The notes under the pieces were generated by a model that made no database searches, was not told the DNA's origin, and saw only the letters and a list, made by a program, of their open reading frames with translations. Both the position numbers and the translations under genes were made by a program. DNA of 64,000 bases from CACIIZ01 sp045565285 (GTDB lineage Bacteria > Pseudomonadota > Alphaproteobacteria > Rhodobacterales > Rhodobacteraceae). The DNA lies in contig JBJLFR010000023.1 in NCBI GenBank assembly GCA_045565285.1, positions 124,001-188,000 on the forward strand, written 5' to 3'. How positions within the stretch are numbered: position 1 is the stretch's first letter; each line of letters opens with the position of its first letter. Below are positions 18,053-27,209 of this stretch, one piece after another.

Positions 18053-18241
18053 TTTATCATCCTTTTAGAGGTAGGTAATTCTAAAACAATTATTTATTTA
18101 TTTTTGATTAGGTTACTTTATAAATTAAAAATACTACAACATAATTTTGGAAATTAAAAAAAATAATTTAAATTTATAAAAGTTATTTGATGATTTTTTA
18201 AAAATAATATTATATTGTTATCGGGGAGTGTTTAAAAAAAA

Positions 18242-18670
18242 ATGAATTTATCAGATAATTGTATTGAAAAATTAAATTCACAATTTAACATTTGTGAAAA
18301 TGACGAAATCATTCATGTAGTAAATAAGTTACGTTTCTTAATGATTGGTTGTAGAAAAGAATCACGAATTAGTATCGATGAGGCTTGTAAACTGATTCAG
18401 ATCGATAAAAAAAAATCAGCCCGTTATTTTGCTTATAATATTTTAAGAACCCTTGAGGAAGTCCTCGGTAAAAAACCTATTTTTAGAAATCCAGGAGAAA
18501 AAAATCTTAGTTTTGACGAACAATGGATAACTAGTCTTATAACTAGTTATCAATCAAATGATCAAATGAGTATAAAATTTTTAATTAACAGTAGGGTAGA
18601 AAATTTAAACAAAAGGTCATATATATCTTTCTTAATAGATGGTCTAGTAAAAGACTTGAATTCTCTATAG
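18242..18670 (+). CDS. Protein of unknown function upstream of dps
   Basis: I do not recognise this 142-residue protein. It has no signal peptide or membrane segment, is predicted mostly helical, and has one notable stretch near residues 75-90 (PIFRNPGEKNLSFDEQW). GGGGAG in front of the ATG (18223-18228) supports translation, although the spacing is long. It ends 18 bases before dps on the same strand, so the two are probably co-transcribed and a role in stress or stationary-phase physiology is possible (inference from position only). An alternative is a conserved alphaproteobacterial orphan family without known role. Confidence 0.75.
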   Translation: MNLSDNCIEKLNSQFNICENDEIIHVVNKLRFLMIGCRKESRISIDEACKLIQIDKKKSARYFAYNILRTLEEVLGKKPIFRNPGEKNLSFDEQWITSLITSYQSNDQMSIKFLINSRVENLNKRSYISFLIDGLVKDLNSL

Positions 18671-18688
18671 CAACATAAGGAGTAGCCA

Positions 18689-19159
18689 ATGGGACAGACA
18701 GAAAGAATTTTGAGCGCTGATTCAATTAGTGCAATATCTGAGGCTCTGAACCAAAGTATTTCAGAATTAGTAGTAACAACAATGATGGCCCAAAATTTTC
18801 ATTGGAATGTAACTGGGATGGCTTTTGGTCCCCTACACGAATTATTCCAGAAAATTTATGAAGATCATTTTGAAGCCCAAGATGAGTTAGCAGAAAGAAT
18901 TAAAGCTATTGGTGGGCATGCTAATGGAATGCTTGGGAAAATGGTTGCTGATTCAAAAGTTTTAGAAAGTGATGGAAAAATAAGTGACAAAGAAATGATT
19001 AAGCTCTTAGCAGAAGCTGAGACTACTGTAGCCTCTACATTAAGTGGTGTTGCAGCAATTTCAGAAAAAAATGGTGATTTATTAACTCAAGACTTAGCTA
19101 TTACGAGAGGGCAAGTTCATGAGAAATTTGCTTGGTTACTTAATTCTCACATTAAATAA
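18689..19159 (+). CDS. dps: Dps, DNA-binding ferritin-like protein from starved cells
   Basis: The 156-residue protein is a ferritin-like dodecamer subunit that oxidises iron with hydrogen peroxide and protects DNA. The ferroxidase-site signature is visible: NFHWNVTGMAFGPLHELF (about residues 34-51), followed by DHFEAQDELAERIKAIGG. Length is typical. TAAGGAG at 18675-18681 precedes the ATG by seven bases. The 3' end overlaps the convergent DUF1289 gene by eight bases. Regulation by OxyR or Fur-type factors is common for the family, but I see no recognisable site. Confidence 0.95.
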   Translation: MGQTERILSADSISAISEALNQSISELVVTTMMAQNFHWNVTGMAFGPLHELFQKIYEDHFEAQDELAERIKAIGGHANGMLGKMVADSKVLESDGKISDKEMIKLLAEAETTVASTLSGVAAISEKNGDLLTQDLAITRGQVHEKFAWLLNSHIK

Positions 19160-19397
19160 TTAAATCTTTAAAATTTACATCCTTTTTATCACATTTTTTT
19201 TGGTAAACTTTTTCCCAGTGCTGAAATTTACCAAGAATTTTCTGTTGATTATATATAAACTTAATAAATTTCTTCTTATTTTTATTAGATTTTAATTTTT
19301 TGAAATTTTTCTTTTGGATTTTTGTCATTGAGCAACCGATACAATGATAATTAAATTTGTATTTGCAAACATCTATACAAGGGCTTGGAATTTTCAT
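19152..19397 (-). CDS. DUF1289 family cysteine-cluster protein
   Basis: The 81-residue protein has the DUF1289 pattern: IPSPCIDVCKY near the N-terminus and HCIGCSMT about 12 residues later, four cysteines suited to bind a metal or iron-sulphur cluster. A lysine-rich C-terminus follows. Members are small proteins, often predicted iron-sulphur binding, of unknown role. It begins with ATG at 19397, is convergent with dps and overlaps the dps stop by eight bases. Confidence 0.83.
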   Translation of the reverse strand: MKIPSPCIDVCKYKFNYHCIGCSMTKIQKKNFKKLKSNKNKKKFIKFIYNQQKILGKFQHWEKVYQKKCDKKDVNFKDLII

Positions 19398-19778
19398 GAT
19401 TTAATATTACTCTTAAAATTTGATTATATTTGAGAAAAAAATATTACTTAATGTAAAACTTATTAATTATACTACAAGATATTTTATATCTAAAGCTAAG
19501 TTAAATTTATATATCCCAAAACAAGACACGATATTCACTAAGTATGTAATATTTGAGTTCAAAAATTCAGGAATGGTAAGAAGTGTAATAACAAAAATTT
19601 AGATAAGGGAGGGTGCATTTCGCGTTGGCATACTTTTCGAATATAATGTTGAAAAAGCTTTCAAGGATTGCCAAAAACTTTTAGAAAATTATTACATTCA
19701 GCATTTAAGAGATTTTAATAAAAAATTTTAGTTCTAGGGGTGTAGTTGTTCATGAATTTAATTAAAAAATCAAAAATT
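19398..19778. other. Spacer with possible coding remnants
   Basis: No convincing intact gene lies between the DUF1289 gene and gap. A plus-strand frame runs 19420-19602 from a TTG, stops at TAG, and continues in the same frame to a TAG near 19731; the second part encodes a protein-like stretch containing GAFRVGILFEYNVEKAF. This may be a decayed gene with an in-frame stop, but the upstream part has a composition close to random AT-rich sequence and no Shine-Dalgarno. Confidence 0.25.
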
Positions 19779-20786
19779 TTAATTCTTTAATAATTTACCC
19801 ATAACAACTGCTGTATCAGCCATTCTGTTAGAAAAGCCCCACTCATTATCATACCAGGATAAAATCCTAGCCATACCAGATGATAAAACTTTTGTTTGCT
19901 GTGCTGCAAAAATAGATGATTGAGGTGAATGATTAAAGTCAATAGAGACTAAAGAATTATCATCATAACCCAAAATACCATTTAAGTACCCTTCAGAAGC
20001 TGCTTTGATAGAACTATTAATTTCATCAATAGTAACAGATTTTTCAGTCAAAAATTTCAAGTCAACGCAGGATACATTTGGTGTAGGTACTCTAATTGCA
20101 GCACCATCCATTTTACCTTCTAATTCTGGCATAACAAGAGAAACTGCTTTTGCAGCCCCTGTAGAAGTTGGTATCATGCTTAAAGCTGCAGCCCTGGCTC
20201 TGTAAAGATCCTTATGCATTGTGTCTAATGAAGGTTGATCACCTGTATAACTATGAATGGTTGTCATATAACCTGATTTTATACCAAAATTTTCATGTAA
20301 AACCTTAGCAACAGGGGCAAGACAATTTGTGGTACATGAAGCATTAGAAACAATTATGTGATCAGAAGTTAAAACTTTATGATTTACACCGTATACTATT
20401 GTTTTATCAGCACCATTAGATGGCGCTGACACAAGAACTCTTTTAGATCCATTTTTAAGATGCAAAGATGCTTTATCTTTATTAGTAAAGATTCCTGTAC
20501 ACTCTAGAGCAATATCTACGTCATTCCATGGTAAATTTGCCGGGTCTCTCTCTGAAGATACATTTATTAATCCTGAACCAGCATCAATTTTACCATCAAC
20601 AACTTTTACTTTTCCTAGAAAACGACCATGAACACTATCATATTTCAATAAATGGGCATTAGCCTCTACAGATCCTAAATCATTAATTTCAGTTACTTCA
20701 ATATCTTTGCGACCTGATTCTAAGATTGCTCTCAAAACATTTCTACCGATTCGACCAAAACCATTTATTCCAACTTTAACAGTCAT
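19779..20786 (-). CDS. gap: Glyceraldehyde-3-phosphate dehydrogenase
   Basis: This enzyme (335 residues from the second ATG) interconverts glyceraldehyde 3-phosphate and 1,3-bisphosphoglycerate. It opens with the NAD-binding motif VGINGFGRIGRN; the catalytic cysteine is in SNASCTTNCLAP (about residues 147-158) and the catalytic histidine follows in TTIHSYTGDQ. Two ATG codons are adjacent; GGAGG is six bases before the second (20786) but only three before the first (20789), so I chose the second. It is a single gene without pgk or other glycolytic neighbours here. An inverted repeat at 20812-20829 just upstream could be a control site. Confidence 0.96.
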   Translation of the reverse strand: MTVKVGINGFGRIGRNVLRAILESGRKDIEVTEINDLGSVEANAHLLKYDSVHGRFLGKVKVVDGKIDAGSGLINVSSERDPANLPWNDVDIALECTGIFTNKDKASLHLKNGSKRVLVSAPSNGADKTIVYGVNHKVLTSDHIIVSNASCTTNCLAPVAKVLHENFGIKSGYMTTIHSYTGDQPSLDTMHKDLYRARAAALSMIPTSTGAAKAVSLVMPELEGKMDGAAIRVPTPNVSCVDLKFLTEKSVTIDEINSSIKAASEGYLNGILGYDDNSLVSIDFNHSPQSSIFAAQQTKVLSSGMARILSWYDNEWGFSNRMADTAVVMGKLLKN

Positions 20787-20811
20787 CATATTCCTCCAGT
20801 ATAAAATTGAT

Positions 20812-20829
20812 ATACGCCTTATGACGTAT
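20812..20829 (-). promoter_or_regulatory. Inverted repeat in the gap promoter region
   Basis: ATACG (20812-20816) and CGTAT (20825-20829) form a 5-bp inverted repeat with an 8-base centre, 26 bases upstream of the gap start. A TTGACT, close to the -35 consensus, lies about 20 bases further upstream on the minus strand, without a convincing -10. The arrangement would suit an operator, but the arms are short. Confidence 0.25.
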
Positions 20830-20871
20830 TTGATTTGAAAGTCAATAAGAGCATCTTAAAAAAAATTTTTT

Positions 20872-22188
20872 TTACTTGAATCTATCCCTAAGAGAATACC
20901 ATAACATGCCTAAAACCAATAGAGGCCATTGGAAGCTTGAATTTCCAGGAAACGATTTTGTTGGAATTTCATACATAAAATCAAATCTTTTTGAATCTCC
21001 TTTTATTAATTCAGCAATAATTCTTCCTGATAAAACAGATAATGCTACTCCATGCCCAGAATAACCAGAAGCTGAAAAAACATTTGGTTTTATTTTTGCA
21101 AAATAGGGAAGACGGTTTCTAGTTACAGCTAAAGTACCTCCCCATGCAAAATCAATTTTTGTATTATTAAGTTGAGGATAAACTTTAGTCATTTTTTTTC
21201 TAACCATTTTTTTTATATCTTTTGGAAATCTATAGGTATAATTTTCTCCACCACCAAATATCAGTCTTTTATCTGGAGATGGTCTGAAATAATTTGGCAC
21301 AAACTTATTGTCAGCCACAGCATAATTATTTTTTAAAAAGGAATTTAGTAAATTATTTCCCAAAACCTCAGTAGTGACAATGAAGTTATTTATAGGCATC
21401 ACCCTTGAAGAAATATGTGGCTCTAAATTCCCTAAATAGCCATTACATGCAATTATAAGGTAATCACAAATTACTTTATAACCATTTGAAAGAAATAAAG
21501 TATTTTTATTACCGTAATCAATTTTTTTAACATGGGATTTTTCAAATATTTGTGCTTTATTTTTTTTTGCGGCAATTCCAAGACCTTGTACAAATTTAAG
21601 TGGATTCAAATGCCCAGCCCCCAAATCTAAGCAACCACCATCATATATATCTGTTTCAATAATATTTGAAAGCTCAGATGAAGTAAGTTTTTGGATTTTT
21701 GTATATTTATACTTATTTTTGAGATTATTTACTTCATTAACTAACTCTAAAGTATCATACTTATTAATAGTTGTATTTATAATTCCGGGAGAAAAATCAC
21801 AATCAATATTATATAATTTTATTCTTGAGATTACATCTTGTTTGGCATCTTGTGAAATTTCCCAAAATATTTTAGCTTTATGAAATCCAAAATATTTTTC
21901 TAATTTTTCTTGATCCCATCTTTGTCCTGATCCAACTTGACCTCCATTTCGACCGGATGCACCAAACCCGACCCTATTAGCTTCTAAAATTATAACTTCA
22001 AAACCCAATTCAGCTAAACATAGTCCTGCAGAAAGACCAGTAAAACCGGCTCCTATTATACAGATTTGAGAAATCGTATCTTTAGTCAAGGTAGGATACT
22101 TTATCTTTTTATTTATAGAATATTTATAAAAACTATTGGGAAGTTCACCTTTTGGATCATTAATTTTAAGCAGGTCATTTTTAAACAT
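20872..22188 (-). CDS. puuB: FAD-dependent amine oxidoreductase, PuuB-like (gamma-glutamylputrescine oxidase)
   Basis: The 438-residue flavoprotein belongs to the DadA/OrdL group. It has the FAD dinucleotide motif CIIGAGFTGLSAGLCLAELG (about residues 43-62), the flavin segment GFGASGRNGGQVGSGQ and a C-terminal SGYSGHGVALS. In E. coli PuuB oxidises gamma-glutamylputrescine to the aldehyde and peroxide. Here it overlaps puuA by eight bases and follows speB-puuA, which strongly supports the same step. Its substrate range (putrescine, spermidine or other gamma-glutamylated amines) cannot be told. The stop lies 82 bases from the gap start. Confidence 0.87.
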   Translation of the reverse strand: MFKNDLLKINDPKGELPNSFYKYSINKKIKYPTLTKDTISQICIIGAGFTGLSAGLCLAELGFEVIILEANRVGFGASGRNGGQVGSGQRWDQEKLEKYFGFHKAKIFWEISQDAKQDVISRIKLYNIDCDFSPGIINTTINKYDTLELVNEVNNLKNKYKYTKIQKLTSSELSNIIETDIYDGGCLDLGAGHLNPLKFVQGLGIAAKKNKAQIFEKSHVKKIDYGNKNTLFLSNGYKVICDYLIIACNGYLGNLEPHISSRVMPINNFIVTTEVLGNNLLNSFLKNNYAVADNKFVPNYFRPSPDKRLIFGGGENYTYRFPKDIKKMVRKKMTKVYPQLNNTKIDFAWGGTLAVTRNRLPYFAKIKPNVFSASGYSGHGVALSVLSGRIIAELIKGDSKRFDFMYEIPTKSFPGNSSFQWPLLVLGMLWYSLRDRFK

Positions 22189-23542
22189 TTAATAATAGAT
22201 GTTCTCTTTCCCAAGGGCTTATTACTTGTAAAAAAGCCTCTGCTTCATATCTCTTCAGAGATTTATAGATTGAACAAAAAGATTTCCCCAATATGTTTTC
22301 TAATTCAGGTGCTTTATTAAATAGCTCTAATCCTTCTATTAAACCTTGAGGAAGTGCACGAGGCATTGAATAAGCTTCTCCTTGTAATGCTTCTCTTGGT
22401 CTTAATTTTTTCTTAATACCAAGCAAGCCACATGCTAAAGATGCAGCAATGCCCAGATAAGGATTGCAGTCCATTCCTACTACGCGGTTTTCAATTCTCA
22501 GGTTATTTGGGGATGAAATTGGAATCCTTAAACCCGTGGTTCGATTGTCACGAGCCCATTCCAAGTTTATTGGAGCAGAACCAGTTGCTACATAGCGCCT
22601 GTAGGAGTTAACATATGGTGCAAGTAAACAAATAGCTTTAGGTAAATATTCTTGCTGACCAGCTAAAAAATTATAAAAGTACTTACTAGGCTCACCTTTC
22701 TTATTAATAAAAATATTTTGATTTGTATCCATTTCACAAATAGATTGGTGAATATGCATTGCACTACCAGGTTCTTCTTGCATTGGTTTTGCCATGAAAG
22801 TAGCAAAACAATCTCTTTTAAAAGCAGCTTCCCTTATCATTCTTTTGAAAAAAAAGACCTGATCTGCTAGTTTTAAGGGATCTCCATGTACCAGATTAAT
22901 TTCTATCTGTCCTGCTCCACCCTCTTGATTTATAGTATCAATTTCAAAACCTTGAGCTTCGGCAAAATCATATATATCATCTATAACCCTACCATACTCA
23001 TCAACAGCTGTCATACTATAAGCCTGACGGGAAGCTACTTTTCTTCCTGTTCTACCTAAAGTCGGCTCTACAGGCAGACTAGGATCAAGATTCGGTTTTG
23101 TCAGATAAAATTCAATCTCAGGTGCAACTATAGGATTCCAACCTTTTTCTTTATAAAGATTTATTACTTTTTTAAGCACATTACGTGGGACAATATCAAT
23201 AGGGTTACCATTTAAATCATTTACATCACAAATAACTTGAACCGTAACATCTTCAGCCCACGGTGAACAAACAGCTGTAGAAAGATCTGGCGTAAGTACC
23301 ATATCGTTTTCTGTCCATTGATCAACTATAGGTAAATCCACATAATCTCCTGAAATTGTTTGATAGAATATTGATAAAGGCATATATACGTTTTCTAATT
23401 TTTCAAATTTGGAGAGTGGCATTGCTTTACCTCTTACAACACCAGCCATATCAGAAATCACACATTCTATTTCTTCAATTTTTTTATGACCTAACCACTC
23501 CTGGAGCACCTCAGGAAATTTACTTTGAGTTTTTTTTAGCAT
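22181..23542 (-). CDS. puuA: Glutamine-synthetase-like ligase, PuuA-like (gamma-glutamylputrescine synthetase)
   Basis: The 453-residue protein has the glutamine synthetase fold: the metal-site segments GAGQIEINLVHGDPL and GSAMHIHQSI, the ATP-site region NLEWARDNRTTGLRIP and ENRVVGMDCNPYLG. The divergent N-terminus (EIECVISDMAGVVRGKAMP) is that of the PuuA/GlnA3-type amine ligases rather than ammonia-assimilating enzymes. The family joins glutamate to putrescine or another amine with ATP. It is nine bases after speB and overlaps puuB by eight, fitting the putrescine route. A second paralogue is at 32.6-34.0 kb. Confidence 0.88.
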   Translation of the reverse strand: MLKKTQSKFPEVLQEWLGHKKIEEIECVISDMAGVVRGKAMPLSKFEKLENVYMPLSIFYQTISGDYVDLPIVDQWTENDMVLTPDLSTAVCSPWAEDVTVQVICDVNDLNGNPIDIVPRNVLKKVINLYKEKGWNPIVAPEIEFYLTKPNLDPSLPVEPTLGRTGRKVASRQAYSMTAVDEYGRVIDDIYDFAEAQGFEIDTINQEGGAGQIEINLVHGDPLKLADQVFFFKRMIREAAFKRDCFATFMAKPMQEEPGSAMHIHQSICEMDTNQNIFINKKGEPSKYFYNFLAGQQEYLPKAICLLAPYVNSYRRYVATGSAPINLEWARDNRTTGLRIPISSPNNLRIENRVVGMDCNPYLGIAASLACGLLGIKKKLRPREALQGEAYSMPRALPQGLIEGLELFNKAPELENILGKSFCSIYKSLKRYEAEAFLQVISPWEREHLLLNV

Positions 23543-23551
23543 ATTACCTCT

Positions 23552-24526
23552 TTATAAACGACCAATTTTATTTTCTTTTACTCCATTTTTTTTTGCTAAC
23601 ATGCATAGCCAATCATATGCAATTGTTGCTGCTAGTATAGAGGTAATTTCAGCATGATCATATGGTGGTGAAACTTCTACTATATCTAAGCCAATTAGAT
23701 TACATTCATCCAATCCTCTTATTAATTCTAAAGCTTGCCAACTAGCTAGTCCACCCGATACTGGTGTTCCAGTACCAGGAGCAAAAGCCGGATCCAACCC
23801 ATCTACGTCAAAAGAAATATAAAGTGGATTATTTTTGGCTCTTTTTTTTATTATATCTAAACTTTTTTGTATCCCATTTCTATGCACCCAAGGTGCAGAT
23901 AAGATTTCAAACCCATAATCTTGATCATTAAATGTACGAAGTCCAATTTGAGTTGATGAATTTACATCAATTAATCCTTCATTTACTGCTCTGGCAAACA
24001 TTGTTCCATGATCTATAGAATATCCATCATCTTCCCATGTATCACAGTGAGCATCAAATTGTAATAAACTTATTGGGCCATATTTTTCAGCATGAGCTTT
24101 AATAAGTGGATAACTAACAAAATGATCACCACCAAAAGTCAACATTTTGCAGTTGTTTTTTAAAATTTCATTTGCATGATTTGTAATTGTTGAAATTATG
24201 GTATCTGGTTTGTGGGGAGAAATAAAACAATCACCCCAATCAATAATTTTAAATATTTCTGTCACTTCAAAACCAAATGGAAAGGATTTGAGCTCTGCTA
24301 ATTGAGTTGAAGCTTCTCTAATAGCTCTAGGACCAAATCTTGTACCCGGTCTATTGGTAGTTGCAGCATCATAAGGTAACCCAGAAACTACAATATCAAC
24401 ATTACTTAAATTTCTAGAATATTGTCTTCTTAAAAAACTTACAGCACCACCATAAGTCATTTCACGCCATTTTTGATTACTACTCTCAACTCTGAAAGCT
24501 TGGTCTCCGTCGCCCTGTTTCGTCAT
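23552..24526 (-). CDS. speB: Agmatinase / ureohydrolase family
   Basis: The 324-residue enzyme is an arginase-fold binuclear manganese hydrolase. All metal motifs are visible: GGDHFVSYPL (about residues 136-145), QFDAHCDTW (about 160-168) and SFDVDGLDPAFAPGTGTP (about 241-258). Agmatinases convert agmatine to putrescine and urea, and the adjacent puuA-puuB genes for putrescine breakdown make this the best assignment; other guanidino-acid hydrolases (guanidinobutyrase, for example) share the fold. It is the first gene of the minus-strand speB-puuA-puuB operon and is divergent from the aminotransferase gene. Confidence 0.87.
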   Translation of the reverse strand: MTKQGDGDQAFRVESSNQKWREMTYGGAVSFLRRQYSRNLSNVDIVVSGLPYDAATTNRPGTRFGPRAIREASTQLAELKSFPFGFEVTEIFKIIDWGDCFISPHKPDTIISTITNHANEILKNNCKMLTFGGDHFVSYPLIKAHAEKYGPISLLQFDAHCDTWEDDGYSIDHGTMFARAVNEGLIDVNSSTQIGLRTFNDQDYGFEILSAPWVHRNGIQKSLDIIKKRAKNNPLYISFDVDGLDPAFAPGTGTPVSGGLASWQALELIRGLDECNLIGLDIVEVSPPYDHAEITSILAATIAYDWLCMLAKKNGVKENKIGRL

Positions 24527-24670
24527 GGGTTATAAATTCCAAAAAAATATCTATAAAATAAAACTAAATTATATCACTTTATAAAAAATGATAAATAAGT
24601 ATGAATCTAATGGACTTTTGTCTTATTAACAAGATAAGGTTTAATTATATGTTTGATATTAAAGGTATAT

Positions 24671-26047
24671 ATGAATTCTTTTATAAATAACAATTTCATC
24701 AAAGATTATGACAGCCAGCATTTCCTACATCCGTGGGAAGATTGTAGCACTGAAAATTCTGAGTATAAGATAGTAAAAAATTCAAATGGAATTTATCTAT
24801 TCGATGAAAATGGGAAAAAATATATTGATGGTCCAGGAGGTATGTGGTGCGTAAATCTTGGATATGGACGAAAAGAAATTGCCCAAGAAATAGCAAGACA
24901 ATGTGAAAAACTCCCTTATTTTAGTCCTTGGTTTGCTACTGCTGAACCTTCAGCTTTATTAGCAAAAAAATTAGCTACCCTTACCCCTAAAGATCTGAAT
25001 ACAGTTTTTTTTACAACTTGTGGATCTACAGCATTAGATAGTGCAGTAAGATTTGTTCATTACTATTTCAACTGCTTAAATAAAAGTGAAAAAAAAACTA
25101 TTATAGCTCGTGAAAAAGGTTATCATGGATCAACTTTACTTTCGGCTAGTATTTCTGGAAAGGAAAGAGATAAAAGATTTTTAGACACAATAGTTAGTGG
25201 AATAAAATTTCTTAGCGATGTTAACCCAAATCTTAGAGTTAACTGTTCTGAAGAAGAATGGTGCAATCAAAAAGTAACGGAACTAGAAAATACTATTTTA
25301 GAAATTGGACCCAATAAAGTAGCAGCTTTTGTAGCAGAACCAGTACTTGCATCAGGAGGTGTCATTATTCCTCCTAAGGAGTATCATAAAAAAACATTTG
25401 AAATTTGTAAGAAATATAACGTCTTATACATTTCTGACGAAGTTGTGACAGCATTTGGTAGACTAGGTCATTGGTTTTCTTCAGAAGATGTTTTTGATTT
25501 TATACCTGATATTATAACCTGTGCTAAAGGGTTAACATCTGGATATATTCCTATGGGAGCAACGATTATTTCAGATTCATTAATTGATGATATTAAAAAA
25601 AGGCAATACAATCACGATCTTCTTTTTTCCAATGGATTTACATATTCTGGACATCCTATTGCATCAGCTGCAGCCCTAAAAACAATTGAAATAATTGAAA
25701 AAGAAAAAATTCTTGATCATGTCAAAGATATTACTCCCTATTTCCAAGCTAGATTAAAAAATTTAGGGGAAAATTATGATTGTATTGGTGATGCAAGAGG
25801 AATTGGCTTATTAGGATGTCTAGAAGGATATAGCAACCCTACGCTAGATGAAAAAAAACGTTTGGAAATTGATTATCACTTTGGATCTCTGATTGATAAG
25901 GCTGCAGAAAAAAGAGGGCTATTAGTAAGACCAATTATAAATATGTGTGTATTTTCACCACCTCTTATAATAACTAAATCAGAGATTGATTTAATGTTTG
26001 ATATATTAGATGATGCAGTGTCAGAGGTTGAAAAAAATCTAAAATAA
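24671..26047 (+). CDS. Class III PLP aminotransferase, probably putrescine/polyamine-pyruvate transaminase
   Basis: The protein (458 residues from the chosen ATG) is an omega-amine aminotransferase. It shows the N-terminal HPWEDCS segment, GPGGMWCVNLGYGR, GSTALDSAVRF, the aspartate-containing EVVTAFGRLG and the PLP lysine in CAKGLTSGYIPMG (about residue 288). It is close to SpuC-type enzymes that move the amino group of putrescine to pyruvate. ATG at 24671 with AAAGG at 24661-24665 is a better start than an upstream TTG at 24653. It is divergent from speB and 62 bases ahead of the PotD-like binding protein gene, consistent with a polyamine role. Confidence 0.88.
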   Translation: MNSFINNNFIKDYDSQHFLHPWEDCSTENSEYKIVKNSNGIYLFDENGKKYIDGPGGMWCVNLGYGRKEIAQEIARQCEKLPYFSPWFATAEPSALLAKKLATLTPKDLNTVFFTTCGSTALDSAVRFVHYYFNCLNKSEKKTIIAREKGYHGSTLLSASISGKERDKRFLDTIVSGIKFLSDVNPNLRVNCSEEEWCNQKVTELENTILEIGPNKVAAFVAEPVLASGGVIIPPKEYHKKTFEICKKYNVLYISDEVVTAFGRLGHWFSSEDVFDFIPDIITCAKGLTSGYIPMGATIISDSLIDDIKKRQYNHDLLFSNGFTYSGHPIASAAALKTIEIIEKEKILDHVKDITPYFQARLKNLGENYDCIGDARGIGLLGCLEGYSNPTLDEKKRLEIDYHFGSLIDKAAEKRGLLVRPIINMCVFSPPLIITKSEIDLMFDILDDAVSEVEKNLK

Positions 26048-26109
26048 TGTTTACACTCTTAAGACATAGAAATAACTAAATTTATTTATATTTTATGAGG
26101 GAGAAAAAT

Positions 26110-27165
26110 ATGAAATTAAATCCTATTAATTTTTTTGCATTTGTTTTCTCATTGTTTTTTGCAAATATATCTCTTGCAGCAGACAGTGATTTAATTGTTT
26201 TTGACTGGGGTGGGTATGAAGATCCCGGTTTTTTTGCTGCTTACGTTGAAAAATATGGGGACTCACCAACATATTCTTTCTTTTCTGATGAAGAGGAAGC
26301 ATTCCAAAAAGTAAGAGCTGGATTTAGAGCTGATCTTGGGCATCCTTGTTCACAATCAGTAGTAAAATGGAGAAATGCTGGAATTATTGTACCAATAGAT
26401 ACCAGTAAACTTAAAAATTGGAATAAAGTAGATCCTGGATTTGCTGAAATGGAAGGTTTTCAGGTTGATGGAATTCAGTGGGCTTTACCAATGGATTGGG
26501 GTGCAACTGCTTTAACCTATAATGCTGATGAAGTGTCTGCCGAAGATGCAAGTTCGCTTCAAGCTTTTTCTGATCCAAAATTTAAAGGGAGGGTATCCTT
26601 AATTGACAATGTGGATGATGCCTACGCATTAGGTTTTTTAGCTGTTGGTGTTAAAGATTGGACAAAGGCAACTAATGAAGACTTTAAAAAAGCATCTGAT
26701 TTTCTAAGAAAAGTTCATAAAAATGTTAGGCAGTATCATGCTGATGGAGCTGAAGGTTCTGCATTGATGATGAGTGGTGAAATTCTCTTAGAATGGACTT
26801 GGAACGAAGTTGCTTTCACTATGAGTTTTGAAGAAAATGCCCCTAAAGTAATTTTTAATAGAGATACTAAGGAAGGTTCTTCAACATGGGTATGTGGATA
26901 TACCATGATGAAAGATGCTCCTGGTTCTGTGGAAAAAGCATATGATTTTTTGGATGCATGGCTAGATGATGCATCTGCAGCTCATATGTTAAATGAATGG
27001 GGCTATGGTCATACGAATAAAGATGTTATGGCAACTGTTGGAAAAGAAAATGGATGGGGACCTTTATCTAGTTATACAGAAGGATCTCTGTTTCAGAAAC
27101 CCTCAGACCCAAAATTAAGAGAAAGAATGATTAAAGAATTCGAACTTATAAAATCAGGTTTTTAA
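26110..27165 (+). CDS. Periplasmic polyamine-type solute-binding protein (PotD/PotF-like)
   Basis: The protein (351 residues) begins with a signal peptide (residues 1-23, cleavage after ANISLA) and is a family 1 extracellular solute-binding protein. It starts DLIVFDWGGYEDPGFF, with the aromatic and acidic residues near the mature N-terminus seen in PotD/PotF. ATG at 26110, preceded by GAGGGAG, is preferred over ATG at 26095, which would put charged residues ahead of the signal peptide. It should feed the PotABC-like transporter encoded convergently just downstream, though it is transcribed from the other strand. Ligand may be putrescine, spermidine or another amine. Confidence 0.88.
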   Translation: MKLNPINFFAFVFSLFFANISLAADSDLIVFDWGGYEDPGFFAAYVEKYGDSPTYSFFSDEEEAFQKVRAGFRADLGHPCSQSVVKWRNAGIIVPIDTSKLKNWNKVDPGFAEMEGFQVDGIQWALPMDWGATALTYNADEVSAEDASSLQAFSDPKFKGRVSLIDNVDDAYALGFLAVGVKDWTKATNEDFKKASDFLRKVHKNVRQYHADGAEGSALMMSGEILLEWTWNEVAFTMSFEENAPKVIFNRDTKEGSSTWVCGYTMMKDAPGSVEKAYDFLDAWLDDASAAHMLNEWGYGHTNKDVMATVGKENGWGPLSSYTEGSLFQKPSDPKLRERMIKEFELIKSGF

Positions 27166-27172
27166 CTTCTTA

Positions 27173-27209
27173 ATGAGGGATAGATGAATAATCTTTGCCT
27201 ATCCCTCAT
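27173..27209. terminator. Likely bidirectional terminator hairpin between potD-like and potA-like genes
   Basis: ATGAGGGATAG (27173-27183) and CTATCCCTCAT (27199-27209) form a perfect 11-bp stem with a 15-base loop, placed exactly where two genes converge. The right arm overlaps the last codons of the ATPase gene. It is one of the few G+C-containing stems in any spacer here. There is no clear T-tract on either side, so it may act as a weak or factor-dependent terminator, or protect 3' ends. Confidence 0.55.

Noticed and set aside
19420..19602. 60-codon plus-strand frame after the DUF1289 gene
   Set aside because: TTG start, no Shine-Dalgarno, composition like random AT-rich DNA; kept only as a possible remnant in the spacer note.
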